A DNA stretch of 38,641 nt from Comamonadaceae bacterium (GCA_947450895.1 CANFWT010000020.1:1-38641), one strand, 5' to 3'; numbered from the stretch's first letter, positions 9,966-18,954 are shown. Notes: generated by a model not told the origin, from the sequence alone. Numbers and translations are program-made.

Positions 9966-10813
9966 GGGCTACTTTCCAAAAAAGAGGCTGATTGTTTCGG
10001 TGCGAAACTTTGGTAGAGCTCCGGCAAGATGCCCGCCAAATGGTTCATTTCCTGCGCGCAGTGCACCAGCAATTCTTGCCCCTGGGTCGCGCCAAAGGGC
10101 CGAACGCGTGCAGCCAGACGCGCGAGCGCCTTGCCCAGCAGGCCGGGCATGCCGCGCGGACGGACGTTGTCCCCGGCAATCCAGAACCGCGAGCGCATCT
10201 CGCAGCCTCCATGCACCGGGCGCAAATGGTGCACCAGCCAGCCGGTTTCCATGGGTGTGCCGCTGAGGGAGCCGCGGGCGCAAATCGCGACTTCACCGCG
10301 GGCCTTGAGCCGTGCCTCGTCGATACCAAGACGGGCGGGTGCGACAAAGCGAATGTCCAGGTTCAGGCGATCAGAGCCGACGTACTCCACCACTTTGGAC
10401 ACCCGGTTCACATAGTGGTCCAGGTCGCTTCGACCATCTTCCCAGGCCACATGCACATGGGCCTGCGGATGCCACAGCTTGTAGCGCTGCGCCTCGTTGC
10501 CATGCCAGGCAAACCACCAATCCCACATCGCAGGGCTCACGCCCGGCATATGGGTCAGCACAAAAACCCGAATCGCACCGTCAGGCGTAACGGTGTAGCC
10601 GGTTTCAACGGGCCAATATCCACCGCGCTGCAAAGCATGGGCAGACTCTGCGCCCGGAAACAGCTCATGGGCCATGGCGCCGGTAGCGATCGCCTCGCGC
10701 ACATGCGCGGGCAGCGCTTGCATCTGCGGCTTGAAGAAGGGCGCATAGACGCTGGTTTGCAGTTCTTGGGCGCTGTAACCCAGATGAAGGCCGTGGGCGC
10801 TTGAACCGTGCAT
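9962..10813 (-). CDS. DAPG hydrolase (PhlG)-like protein
   Basis: 283 residues from the ATG at 10813; the frame extends to 10969 but that part overlaps the upstream FadL-like gene. The protein resembles 2,4-diacetylphloroglucinol hydrolase PhlG, which breaks a C-C bond to release acetate from an acylphloroglucinol. Seen: WDWWFAWHGNEAQRYKLWHP at about 97-116 and HCAQE at 251-255. PhlG binds zinc through two His and two Glu; H115, E143, H251 and E255 are at comparable places, including the HxxxE spacing. The substrate is not known. It is coupled to the FAD oxidase gene downstream and sits 13 bases after the FadL-like gene, which suggests that uptake and hydrolysis of the same hydrophobic compound are linked. 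Confidence 0.8.
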   Translation of the reverse strand: MHGSSAHGLHLGYSAQELQTSVYAPFFKPQMQALPAHVREAIATGAMAHELFPGAESAHALQRGGYWPVETGYTVTPDGAIRVFVLTHMPGVSPAMWDWWFAWHGNEAQRYKLWHPQAHVHVAWEDGRSDLDHYVNRVSKVVEYVGSDRLNLDIRFVAPARLGIDEARLKARGEVAICARGSLSGTPMETGWLVHHLRPVHGGCEMRSRFWIAGDNVRPRGMPGLLGKALARLAARVRPFGATQGQELLVHCAQEMNHLAGILPELYQSFAPKQSASFLESSP

Positions 10814-10826
10814 ATCCGACCGCGCC

Positions 10827-11996
10827 TTAAAACGCGCGCTGGTAACCGATGCGCATGACTTGCGTCTTGCTGGTGATCGACGATACGGGCCCGGGTGTGG
10901 CACCGGTGTCATTGAGTGTGGCCGCGGGGTTGTCCTCCAGGCTGAAGCTGACGTCCGACACAGTGTCAATTTTCATGGAAACACCGAAGGTGTAGGACCG
11001 GTCGTTCACGGCGGGGGTCAGCATGTTCTGCGCCGTTCGGCTGCCGTCAATTTGGAGCTTGTTGCTGCTGTATCCGCCGCGCAATGTCCAGGTCGGATTG
11101 ACCTCCCACGACACACCGAGGCGCATTACCGGCTGGTCTTTCCAACCAGGACCGTTGGGATCTTGATTGGCTTTGACATCGCCGTATTGAATCACCACAT
11201 AGTCGGCTGCCAGCGTCACCGCGGGCGAAGCTTTCCACGCGACGCCAAGGCCATACTCCGCTGGCAAATCCAACTTGCCGTCGCTGTAGGCAAAAGCATT
11301 TCCTGCGTCGCCATACTCGCCCAGTTTGCCCATAAGCGTCTTCATTTTGTAGGTGGCGCCCAGCGAAAATTCCGGACTTGCGTTCCACTGCATACCCAGG
11401 CGGGCACCTATACCCGTCGCGGTTTGCGTGCCATGGTCCGGAAATGGCGAACCCTGTAGGTTGACTTGCTGCCACGCAAAAATCACACCCAATCCGAGGG
11501 CCAGGTCAGGCTGGACTTTCCACGTCACGCTGGGAATCACTTCCAGCACCTTTTGTGAGGCCGTCAAATTACCTTTGCCCAGGAAGGGCAAAGGCTTGCC
11601 AAAGTCAACGCCTGCGCCGGAGCCAGACCCGGTTAAGCCCACGGTCATGGTGGGGCTGAGCACCCAATTGGCACCGCCTTCGGGCGCAATGACGGTGGAG
11701 TTGTCGTCAAAGGGGCTGTTGAAAATACTGACAGTTGACTGGCCCTTGAAAACCACCAGGTTTTGGGTGAACGAGCTTGGCACAAACGCCATGCCGGCTG
11801 GGTTATTTGCTGCCGCCGAGGGATCCAGGGGCAAGGCGATGGACGCTCCACCCATGCCTGCGCTCTTGATGCCATAGCCTCCGAGTTGTGCACCGTTCAT
11901 GGCAAGGGCGCCAGCCGACCAAACGCTCATGCTGGTGGCTAACAGACCAGCCCCCAACTTGGCAAACCGCGTGCTGGGCGTCATAGGGTTTTTCAT
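10827..11996 (-). CDS. FadL/TodX-family outer membrane channel
   Basis: 389-residue outer-membrane protein of the OmpP1/FadL/TodX family. The ATG at 11996 is chosen for its GGAG Shine-Dalgarno about 8 bases upstream. A signal peptide covers about 1-32 (cleavage near ALA). The mature N-terminus MNGAQLGGYGIKSAGMGGAS, followed by the NNPAG motif, forms the hatch typical of this family. The C-terminus ends in Phe (GYQRAF), as expected for a BAM substrate. Members import long-chain fatty acids or hydrophobic aromatics such as toluene. Its place directly before a PhlG-like hydrolase and an FAD oxidase favours an aromatic or acyl-aromatic substrate, which is inference. Confidence 0.9.
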   Translation of the reverse strand: MKNPMTPSTRFAKLGAGLLATSMSVWSAGALAMNGAQLGGYGIKSAGMGGASIALPLDPSAAANNPAGMAFVPSSFTQNLVVFKGQSTVSIFNSPFDDNSTVIAPEGGANWVLSPTMTVGLTGSGSGAGVDFGKPLPFLGKGNLTASQKVLEVIPSVTWKVQPDLALGLGVIFAWQQVNLQGSPFPDHGTQTATGIGARLGMQWNASPEFSLGATYKMKTLMGKLGEYGDAGNAFAYSDGKLDLPAEYGLGVAWKASPAVTLAADYVVIQYGDVKANQDPNGPGWKDQPVMRLGVSWEVNPTWTLRGGYSSNKLQIDGSRTAQNMLTPAVNDRSYTFGVSMKIDTVSDVSFSLEDNPAATLNDTGATPGPVSSITSKTQVMRIGYQRAF

Positions 11997-12185
11997 GGAG
12001 TGTCTCCTGGATAGTTGTACTGCAATGAACAATCAAACCGAACCTCCGGGCACTTTGTCAAAAAAGTACACCGAGGGATTTAATTATGCTCAATGGTATA
12101 AATATCGAGATGGGTGTTTACCCTAGGCAGCGCAAACACCTGCGGCCGTGTCCCGCCATCGCTGCGGCGGCCCCCAATGGCATGT
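11997..12185. promoter_or_regulatory. AT-rich gap between tetR and the FadL-like gene
   Basis: This 189-base gap is clearly more AT-rich than its surroundings around 12062-12110. On the minus strand TTGACA (near 12060) lies upstream of TTTGAT at about 18 bases, a weak sigma-70-like arrangement for the FadL-like gene. ATTTA and TAAAT arms about 16 bases apart (near 12078-12103) form a weak inverted repeat that could be a TetR operator. Both assignments are tentative. Confidence 0.35.
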
Positions 12186-12857
12186 TCAAACCATCCGGAA
12201 CATGGCGATGAAAACGTTAAACAGCATTTCCCCATGGCGCTGGAGATAGGCCTCGGAATAGACATCCGTGCCATAGGCCTTTTGAAGGGTGTCAGCCTCA
12301 AGAAACGGGAAATGCATCAGGCCAAGAACCGCCGGCACCACATGTTCCGGGCGCGGAGCGTCGGCACCCAACTTGAGCTCGGCGCTCAGTTTTTCGATGA
12401 TCAGTCGGCTCAGGGCGTAACTCGGCAAAAGAAAATGTTCGTCGAGCCACTGTGACCGGGGGCCGCCCTGCCCCGTCTCGGCAAGAACGATGCGCACCAG
12501 CTCCGGATGGCGGGCCGCGAAGAAAACAAGTTGTGCAGAAAACCGGCGCAGCAATGCCACGGGCGACTCAAACGACGCAATGGCTTGCTGCGTTAGCAGC
12601 ATTTCACGGTGCAAATCAGCAATAGCCTCCTCAACCGCAGCCACCCACAAAGCATCCTTGGACGCGTAGTGGTAGTGCACCAGCGGTTTGGCGACTCCTG
12701 CAATTTGCGCAATCTCCATGACGCTGACGCCACTGAACCCCGCCCGGGCGAACGCGGACAAAGCCGCTTTGCGAATCTTGGCCGAGGCGTCGTCGGCCGA
12801 TTTAACCGGACGACCACGCTTTCTGGGCTCGGAATTGACGGACTGCTGGATCTCCAT
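12186..12857 (-). CDS. TetR/AcrR family transcriptional regulator
   Basis: 223-residue one-component regulator. After a basic N-terminal tail (RKRGRP), residues about 25-70 form the TetR helix-turn-helix: KIRKAALSAFARAGFSGVSV then IAQIAGVAKPLVHYHYASKD, with the typical HYHY/SKD recognition-helix end. The C-terminal ligand domain is variable and gives no ligand. It is on the same strand and directly upstream of the FadL-like gene, separated by an AT-rich 189-base gap, so it probably controls the FadL-PhlG-oxidase-nitroreductase genes in response to a pathway compound. This is inference from position. Confidence 0.9.
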   Translation of the reverse strand: MEIQQSVNSEPRKRGRPVKSADDASAKIRKAALSAFARAGFSGVSVMEIAQIAGVAKPLVHYHYASKDALWVAAVEEAIADLHREMLLTQQAIASFESPVALLRRFSAQLVFFAARHPELVRIVLAETGQGGPRSQWLDEHFLLPSYALSRLIIEKLSAELKLGADAPRPEHVVPAVLGLMHFPFLEADTLQKAYGTDVYSEAYLQRHGEMLFNVFIAMFRMV

Positions 12858-12918
12858 AAGTCCGTCACTCTACAGGAACGCTTCCAGAATGCGCATGCGC
12901 ACGCTGGTCTGAAGAATC

Positions 12919-13515
12919 CTAGAAACGGTAACCGACGCCCAGCGTCCGGTTAAAGGACGACGGCTTAAAGCCAACGCCGTAAATACTCTTGGAGTTGTAA
13001 TCCGATTGGGTGAACTCCAACTGCCAGAAGGCGGCTTTGCCGAACGCCACGCGGACTCCAGCGCCGTAGCCTAGGCCATCCAAATTTTCGCTGGCAGTAG
13101 CCCCGAAACCGGATGCCTCACCTTTCATATTGAGATAAGCCGCCTTGGCGTACACCAGTGTCGAACTGCTCACCAGGACTCCAGGCTCCACGTACAAGGA
13201 GTACATGTCCTTTCCTTTGAAACTTCCCCCGGCGAGCGAGCCCGCGTTGAAGTCGGACAGGGCGTAAGTTCCACCCAGGCCCAAGACACCGCTGCCGCCC
13301 ATCGGGACGCTGTAAGCCGCCTGCAGCGTGAAGTTTTCCGAGGTGTCGCCTATTTTCGTGGAGAGTCCGCCCGAGCTCAACTCGTTGGTGACCGATGAGG
13401 AGTTTGCGTTGAGCGCAACGCTAAAGCCCTCGAAGCTTTTACTCTGCGCGAAAACCGAGGTACCGAGGGTCGCGCCAGCGGTAACAAAAAGCACTGCAGC
13501 AATATTTTTTTTCAT
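12919..13515 (-). CDS. Outer membrane beta-barrel protein (unknown role)
   Basis: 198 residues from the ATG at 13515; the frame to 13563 adds 16 residues before an obvious signal peptide (MKKNIAAVLFVTAGATLG, cleavage near VFA). The mature part has alternating polar and hydrophobic strands and ends in YRF, the C-terminal Phe signal for outer-membrane insertion. It resembles small 8-stranded barrels of the opacity/OmpW/OmpA-like superfamily, but I recognise no specific family. It lies 61 bases upstream of the TetR gene on the same strand and could be part of that block or separate. Confidence 0.75.
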   Translation of the reverse strand: MKKNIAAVLFVTAGATLGTSVFAQSKSFEGFSVALNANSSSVTNELSSGGLSTKIGDTSENFTLQAAYSVPMGGSGVLGLGGTYALSDFNAGSLAGGSFKGKDMYSLYVEPGVLVSSSTLVYAKAAYLNMKGEASGFGATASENLDGLGYGAGVRVAFGKAAFWQLEFTQSDYNSKSIYGVGFKPSSFNRTLGVGYRF

Positions 13516-13616
13516 GGTATTTTCCCAATCATTAGGTAAGTAAAACGCAGCTAAAACGTCCACTGCGAAATTTCACTTTAACGACGAAGCAGCACCCTAG
13601 GAGCCAGCCGTTTTTG

Positions 13617-13633
13617 ACCTGCGTCACGCAGGT
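13617..13633. repeat. Perfect inverted repeat upstream of the outer-membrane barrel gene
   Basis: Arms ACCTGCG and CGCAGGT are separated by TCA. It is about 100 bases upstream of the ATG at 13515 and could be an operator or hairpin. No T run follows on the minus strand, so a terminator there is unlikely. Confidence 0.45.
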
Positions 13634-13751
13634 GTGAAACGGGTCGCACGGCGCGGGAACAAAGCTTGATTAGCCCGAAGTGGCCCTATGCCCCGAGGTC
13701 TGGCGGGGCACGGGGCCGCCAAGGAATGCGCACAGGCGTAGCTACCGCATC

Positions 13752-13778
13752 AAAAAGCGCAATCTAGCGCCGCGGTAG
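13752..13778 (-). terminator. Possible terminator after the DUF1854 gene
   Basis: On the minus strand GCGC-TAGATT-GCGC is followed by TTTTT, inside a larger CTACCGC / GCGGTAG inverted repeat. It lies about 40 bases past the DUF1854 stop. The inner stem is only 4 bp, so termination is uncertain. Confidence 0.4.
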
Positions 13779-13814
13779 GCCCGTTAGCGGGGGCCCTGCT
13801 TGTTGCCGCACGGA

Positions 13815-14324
13815 CTACAGAAAGCGGTCCAGTATTTTTTTGCTGTGCGCGTCCAGCGCCAACTGGTCGCGCACCAAATAGTGGATGCCATGGGCGTCGG
13901 CAATCAAGAGGCTGTGCTCGGTGCCCACGCGGCGAATGTCTTCGTCGCCGCGCAGCACCAATTCGCAGGCGCCCCGGTCGGTCTCCACGGCCCAGGTGCA
14001 GGGCGTGGAAAAGCTGCTCACCGACACGATGCGCGCAATCACGGGCATGAACTCGCGCAAGGCCAGTTCTTGGCGCAGCAGGTCTTGGGCAGGCAACGAC
14101 AGCTCGGCCAGATGGGGCACCCAGGCCACCTCGTGGCCATCGGTGTCCAGCAGCGAAACACCTTCTTCGGGGGCCTGGATGGGAAAGGCGCGCACCGGCA
14201 CCACGCCCTCAAAGCGCTGACCTTGGGCCTTGGTAAGCACCAGCTTGCCATAGGGCGTGCGTTCCAAACTAAAGTCGCCGTCCACGGCGGACGGGGCGGA
14301 ACTTGCAACAAGCGCTTGGCTCAT
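13815..14324 (-). CDS. DUF1854 protein, cyanophycin-metabolism associated
   Basis: 169-residue protein without signal peptide or membrane helix. It carries the DUF1854 pattern: an N-terminal FSLERTPYGKLVLT strand, then VVPVRAFPIQAPEEGVSLLD, and later RIVSVSSFSTPCTWAVETDRG. Proteins of this family are repeatedly found next to a particular ABC transporter and cyanophycin synthetases in Burkholderiales. Their biochemical role is unknown. The ATG overlaps the stop of the ABC transporter gene by 4 bases, so the two are made together and may form a complex. Confidence 0.85.
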   Translation of the reverse strand: MSQALVASSAPSAVDGDFSLERTPYGKLVLTKAQGQRFEGVVPVRAFPIQAPEEGVSLLDTDGHEVAWVPHLAELSLPAQDLLRQELALREFMPVIARIVSVSSFSTPCTWAVETDRGACELVLRGDEDIRRVGTEHSLLIADAHGIHYLVRDQLALDAHSKKILDRFL

Positions 14325-16594
14325 GATTGGCTGCCTTCGGAGGCCAAGACCGGCTCGGCGTTGCGTGCCTGGGCTTGGTAGAGGTTGAAATAAGCGCCCT
14401 CTTGGGCCATCAGCGCGTCGTGCGTGCCCTCTTCCACCACACGCCCTCGGTCCAGCACCACCAGGCGGTCGGCGCGGTGCAGGGTGGACAGGCGGTGGGC
14501 AATGGCGATCGTGGTGCGGCCTTGCACCAGGTTTTCCAGGGCCTTCTGGATTTCTTTCTCGGTCTCGGAATCCACCGAGCTGGTGGCTTCATCCAGTATC
14601 AGGATGCGCGGGTCGATCAGCAGCGCGCGCGCAATGGAGATGCGCTGGCGCTCACCACCCGAGAGGCCCTGGCCGCGCTCGCCCACCATGGAGTCGTAGC
14701 CCTGGGGCAGGCGCAGGATGAACTCGTGCGCATGCGCGGCGCGCGCGGCGGCCACGATCTCACTGCGCGTGGCCTCGGGCTTGCCGTACGCAATGTTCTC
14801 GGCAATGGTGCCAAAGAACAAAAACGGCTCTTGTAACACCAGACCGATATTGCGCCGGAAGTCGGCAATCGCATACTGTCGAATGTCCACGCCGTCCACC
14901 AGAATGGCGCCTTCGGACACGTCGTAAAAGCGGCAAATCAGGTTGACCAGCGTGCTCTTGCCCGAGCCGCTGTGGCCGACCAGGCCAATCATCTCGCCAG
15001 GTGCAATTTTCAGATTGATACCCCGGTTCACCGCCCGGTTGCCGTAGCGAAAGCCCACCTCGCGCAGTTCGATGCGGCCTTGCACCCGGTCCACGTGCAC
15101 CGGGTTTTGTGGCTCGGGCACGCTGGACACATGGTCCAGGATGTCAAAAATGCGCTTGGCCGCCGAGGCTGACTTTTGCGTGACCGACACGATGCGGCTC
15201 ATGGAATCGAGCCGCCCGTAAAAGCGTCCGATGTAGGCAATCGCCGCCAGCAGCATACCCACGGTAATCTGTCCGTGCGCCACCTGCCAGATGCCAAAGC
15301 CCCAGACCACCAGCAGGCCCATCTCGGTGAGGAGCGAGACGCTGGGCGAAAACAGCGACCAGATTTTGTTGATGCGGTCGTTGACCATCAGGTTGTGCCG
15401 GTTGGCATCGCGAAAGCGCTTGGCCTCGCGCTGCTCTTGCGCAAAGGCCTTGACCACGCGGATACCGGGAATGGTGTCGGCCAGCACATTGGTGACTTCG
15501 CCCCACACGCGGTCGATCTTCTCAAAGCCAGTGCGCAGGCGGTAGCGCACAAAGTGGATCATCCAGCCGATAAACGGCAGTGGCACCAGGGTGATGAGCG
15601 CCAAGTAGGGGTTCATGGAAAACAGGATGACTGCGGTCATCACGATCATCACCACGTCGCTGGCAAAGTCGGTGAGGTGCAGCGACAAATACACCGCAAT
15701 GCGGTCACTCTCGCTGCCCACGCGCGAAAGCAAGTCGCCGGTGCGCTTGCCGCCAAAGTATTCGAGCGACAAGCGCAGCAGGTGCTCATAGGTCGTTGTG
15801 CGCAGGTCAGCGGCAATGCGTTCGGACGCCAGCGCCAGGATGTAGGTCTTGGCCCAACTCAATACCCAGGCCAGAAGGCCCGAGGCGAGAAGGCCAGTCA
15901 AGTACCAGGCAATCTTGGCTGGCGGGATTTGCTGGCCGTTCTGCAACGGGATCAGCACCTCGTCGACCAGCGGAATAGTCAGATAGGGCGGCACCTGGCT
16001 CGCCGCGGTGCCCAACAGCATCAAGGCAAAGCCCATGAGCAATTGGCCCCGGTAAGGCCGGGCAAAACGCCACAGGCGCAGCAGCGTCCAGGTCGAAGGC
16101 GGCGTGTGGACCACCTTGGTGCAAACCGGGCATTCCTCTTGGTCGGGCTCCAGCGGTGCTTTGCAGCTGGGGCACACCGCCTGCAGCAGCGGCGCCACCG
16201 GCAGGCCGCTGACCGCACTGTTTTGCTGCGCCATGAACTGGTCCACCAGGCGCAGGGCCTGCAGGTTCTGGCCCAGGGTGAAGCGCCAGCGGTGCAGCAG
16301 GCCGTGGGCATCCAGCAGTTCCAAGTGGCCCACGCCGGCGTAGTCGTGGTGGGTCAAGGTCAGGTCGGCGCGGTACGGCCACTCCTGGTGTGCGGCGCCA
16401 GCGTGCGTCAGACTGAGCAAGCGTTGGTTGGTGGCCAGCAAGAGCGTGGGCACAAAGTGCAAGCGGTCGTCGAGGTCAACCTCCAGGCTCGCAGAGACGT
16501 TCTCTCCCTGGGTAAGGTAGGACAGGGTCGCCGTAAGCCATTGGGTTGGAATTTCACCCGCCGCAGGCGCGGCAACAGTTGCGTCAAATGTCAT
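14321..16594 (-). CDS. ABC transporter (fused permease/ATPase) with zinc-ribbon N-domain, cyanophycin associated
   Basis: 757-residue type IV (exporter-fold) half transporter with an unusual N-terminal extension. Residues 1-135 are a soluble domain. A four-Cys zinc ribbon follows at C141, C144, C155 and C158 (CPSC...CPVC). About 180-460 is the six-helix membrane domain, and about 505-750 is the ATPase domain with Walker [10 protein letters not shown] (540-548), signature LSGGERQ (644-650), Walker [13 protein letters not shown] and switch His in IAHRLST. It is divergent from the CphA2-like gene across a short gap and coupled to the DUF1854 gene, the arrangement known as cyanophycin-metabolism-associated. 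Direction and substrate are unknown; a peptide or dipeptide is one possibility. Confidence 0.92.
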   Translation of the reverse strand: MTFDATVAAPAAGEIPTQWLTATLSYLTQGENVSASLEVDLDDRLHFVPTLLLATNQRLLSLTHAGAAHQEWPYRADLTLTHHDYAGVGHLELLDAHGLLHRWRFTLGQNLQALRLVDQFMAQQNSAVSGLPVAPLLQAVCPSCKAPLEPDQEECPVCTKVVHTPPSTWTLLRLWRFARPYRGQLLMGFALMLLGTAASQVPPYLTIPLVDEVLIPLQNGQQIPPAKIAWYLTGLLASGLLAWVLSWAKTYILALASERIAADLRTTTYEHLLRLSLEYFGGKRTGDLLSRVGSESDRIAVYLSLHLTDFASDVVMIVMTAVILFSMNPYLALITLVPLPFIGWMIHFVRYRLRTGFEKIDRVWGEVTNVLADTIPGIRVVKAFAQEQREAKRFRDANRHNLMVNDRINKIWSLFSPSVSLLTEMGLLVVWGFGIWQVAHGQITVGMLLAAIAYIGRFYGRLDSMSRIVSVTQKSASAAKRIFDILDHVSSVPEPQNPVHVDRVQGRIELREVGFRYGNRAVNRGINLKIAPGEMIGLVGHSGSGKSTLVNLICRFYDVSEGAILVDGVDIRQYAIADFRRNIGLVLQEPFLFFGTIAENIAYGKPEATRSEIVAAARAAHAHEFILRLPQGYDSMVGERGQGLSGGERQRISIARALLIDPRILILDEATSSVDSETEKEIQKALENLVQGRTTIAIAHRLSTLHRADRLVVLDRGRVVEEGTHDALMAQEGAYFNLYQAQARNAEPVLASEGSQS

Positions 16595-16740
16595 CGAAGG
16601 GGGTCATTCTTTTGTTTATTACCAAGCGGCTCCAACAGCTTGCCGCCAGGGCGTACCACACACGCCAAGCCCCCACTATGCCTGAGACTGACGCGCCGCT
16701 GCCCGCTGGCGCAGCCTTGAGCGAGAATACACAACGCACC

Positions 16741-18954
16741 ATGAACCCCTACGGTGGACAAAAACCTCCGCCCCACTCCATGACGAGCCAGAAAAAAATC
16801 GACATTTTGCGGGTCAACTACCTGCGCGGCCCCAATATCTGGACCTACAGACCAGTGATCGAAGCCTGGGTCGACATTGGCGACCTGGAAGATTTTCCCT
16901 CCAACACCCTGCCCGGGTTTTACGAGCGGCTCACCGGTTGGCTGCCGGGCCTGATCGAGCACGAATGCAGCCCGGGTGTGCGCGGCGGCTTTCTGGAGCG
17001 TTTGCGTGAGGGCACCTGGGCGGCGCACATTTTGGAACACGTGAGCCTGGAGCTGCAAAACCTTGCAGGTATGCGCACCGGATTTGGCAAAGCACGCCAA
17101 ACGTCCAAACCCGGCGTTTACAAGGTCGCGTTCCGCACCCGCCAGGACCACGTGGGCCGCGCAGCACTGCACGCCGGGCGCGACTTGCTGGTGGCGGCCA
17201 TCAATGACCAGCCGTTTGATCTGTCCGCCACTGTGACCGAACTCAGCGACATGGTCGACGCGCTGTGCCTGGGCCCGAGCACCGCACACATTGTGGATGC
17301 GGCCACCACGCGGCGCATACCGCACATCCGCCTGACCGAAGGCAATCTGGTGCAACTGGGCTATGGCATCGCCCAGCGCCGCATCTGGACCGCAGAGACG
17401 GACCAAACCAGCGCGATTGCCGAAGAAATTGCCAGCGACAAAGACCTGACCAAGTCCCTGCTCAAAGCCTGTGGCGTGCCGGTACCGGAGGGTGAACTGG
17501 TGCGCAGCGCCGAAGCAGCCTGGGAAGCAGCGCAGAGCGTGGGCCTGCCTGTGGTGGTCAAGCCCTACGACGGCAACCACGGGCGCGGTGTGTCACTGGA
17601 GCTGATGCAGCAAGCCGAAGTAGAAGCTGCATACCACCTGGCGCACCGCAAGGGCGGCGGCAGCGTGATCGTCGAAAAATTCATCCCTGGCCACGAGCAC
17701 CGGTTGCTGGTGGTCGGCAAAAAAGTGGTGGCAGCGGCGCGCGGCGACATGCTTTATGTCACCGGCGACGGCGTGTCCACCATTGACCAATTGGCCGACC
17801 TCCAAATCAACAGCGATCCGCGCCGTGGCAGCGGCGAAGACGCACCACTCAATGTGGTGATCCCCAGCAACAGCGCCGAGGTGATTTTGGAGCTCCAGCG
17901 CATGGGCCTCACAGCCGAATCGGTACCGTCCAAAGACGAGCGTGTGTTGATCCAGCGCAACGGCAATGTCGCTTTGGACGTCAGCGCGCTGGTCCACCCC
18001 AGCGTGGCCGCTGCTGCCGCCCTGGCCGCGCGTGTGGTGGGCCTTGACATCGCTGGGGTCGACATGGTGCTGCAAGACTGCGCCCTGCCGCTGGACAGCC
18101 AACGCGCCGCGGTGATTGAAGTCAATGCCAGCCCCGGGCTGCTCTCGCACATCAAACCGGCCAATGGTCCGGGCCAACCGGTTGGCAAGGCCATCATGGA
18201 CCATTTGTTTGCACCCAAGGCCGACGGGCGCATTCCAGTGGTGGGCATCACCGGCACCCACAACACCGGGCGCATTGCCCGCCTGGTGGCCTGGCTGGTA
18301 CACATCAGCGGCAAACACGTGGGCCTGGCCTGCAGCGAGGGGCTGTACCTAGACGGCCGGCGTGTGGACGCCCGCGACAGCACGCACTGGGACGCCGGGC
18401 AACGGATTTTGATCAACCGGTCAGTGCAGGCTGCGGTTTTTGAGAACCCCAGCGTCACCATTTTGGAAGAGGGCCTGGCCTACGACAAGTGCAATGTCGG
18501 CGTGGTGACGGACGTCACCTGGCTGCCTGCGCTGGCTGACTTCGATATTTTGGACACCGAGCAAACTTACAAAGTGGCGCGCACCCAGGTCGATGTGGTT
18601 TTGCCCAGCGGCACAGCGGTGCTCAACGCGGCCGACGCCCAGTCGCTTGAACTCGCCTCGCTGTGTGACGGAAAGGTGATTTTCTACGGCCTGTCCCCCG
18701 AACACTCCACCCTGGCGCAGCAGCGTGCCGCAGGCGAGCGTACGGTGTTTTTGCGTGAAGGCGCCATCGTGCTGGCCACCGGCGAAAGCGAATTACCCCT
18801 GCTCAAGCTCGCCAGCCTCAAACCCAGCAAAGCGGCGCAGCCTGAGATGGTAATGGCTGCGGTAGCGGCCGCATGGGCGCTGAACATCGCACCCGAACTG
18901 ATAGGCGCAGGCTTGCGCACCTTTGAATCCAGCCCCCAAAAAACGCCTTATTGA
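16741..18954 (+). CDS. Cyanophycin synthetase, CphA2-like (degenerate Mur-ligase part)
   Basis: About 737 residues from ATG 16741; ATG 16780 (MTSQKKIDILRVNYLRG) is equally possible, and neither has a clear Shine-Dalgarno. The N-domain includes H96-I-L-E-H100. The ATP-grasp domain (about 230-470) looks intact, with VVVKPYDGNHGRGV and VEKFIPGHEHRLLVV. The Mur-ligase P-loop, normally GxTGTNGKTT, reads GITGTHNTGR (502-511), so the ATP-binding Lys is lost. The protein ends about where the Mur C-terminal domain would begin. Loss of Mur-ligase function is the hallmark of CphA2, which polymerises beta-Asp-Arg dipeptides with the ATP-grasp site alone. Assignment as CphA2-type is inference from these changes. 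It precedes the full-length synthetase by 34 bases. Confidence 0.88.
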   Translation: MNPYGGQKPPPHSMTSQKKIDILRVNYLRGPNIWTYRPVIEAWVDIGDLEDFPSNTLPGFYERLTGWLPGLIEHECSPGVRGGFLERLREGTWAAHILEHVSLELQNLAGMRTGFGKARQTSKPGVYKVAFRTRQDHVGRAALHAGRDLLVAAINDQPFDLSATVTELSDMVDALCLGPSTAHIVDAATTRRIPHIRLTEGNLVQLGYGIAQRRIWTAETDQTSAIAEEIASDKDLTKSLLKACGVPVPEGELVRSAEAAWEAAQSVGLPVVVKPYDGNHGRGVSLELMQQAEVEAAYHLAHRKGGGSVIVEKFIPGHEHRLLVVGKKVVAAARGDMLYVTGDGVSTIDQLADLQINSDPRRGSGEDAPLNVVIPSNSAEVILELQRMGLTAESVPSKDERVLIQRNGNVALDVSALVHPSVAAAAALAARVVGLDIAGVDMVLQDCALPLDSQRAAVIEVNASPGLLSHIKPANGPGQPVGKAIMDHLFAPKADGRIPVVGITGTHNTGRIARLVAWLVHISGKHVGLACSEGLYLDGRRVDARDSTHWDAGQRILINRSVQAAVFENPSVTILEEGLAYDKCNVGVVTDVTWLPALADFDILDTEQTYKVARTQVDVVLPSGTAVLNAADAQSLELASLCDGKVIFYGLSPEHSTLAQQRAAGERTVFLREGAIVLATGESELPLLKLASLKPSKAAQPEMVMAAVAAAWALNIAPELIGAGLRTFESSPQKTPY

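Larger units (their letters stand above)
13516..13814. other. 299-base gene-free region with several inverted repeats
   Basis: No coding frame with family resemblance is seen. The region has a perfect 7-bp hairpin at 13617-13633 (ACCTGCG-TCA-CGCAGGT), a 6-bp GC hairpin at 13690-13709 (GCCCCG / CGGGGC), and a nested structure at 13742-13778 (CTACCGC / GCGGTAG enclosing GCGC / GCGC). It must hold the promoter of the outer-membrane barrel gene and the 3' end of the DUF1854 gene. Confidence 0.6.

Noticed and set aside
15176..16720. 514-codon plus-strand frame opposite the cyanophycin-linked ABC transporter
   Set aside because: Antisense shadow with His/Gln/Arg-rich, motif-free protein; the minus-strand transporter is certain.
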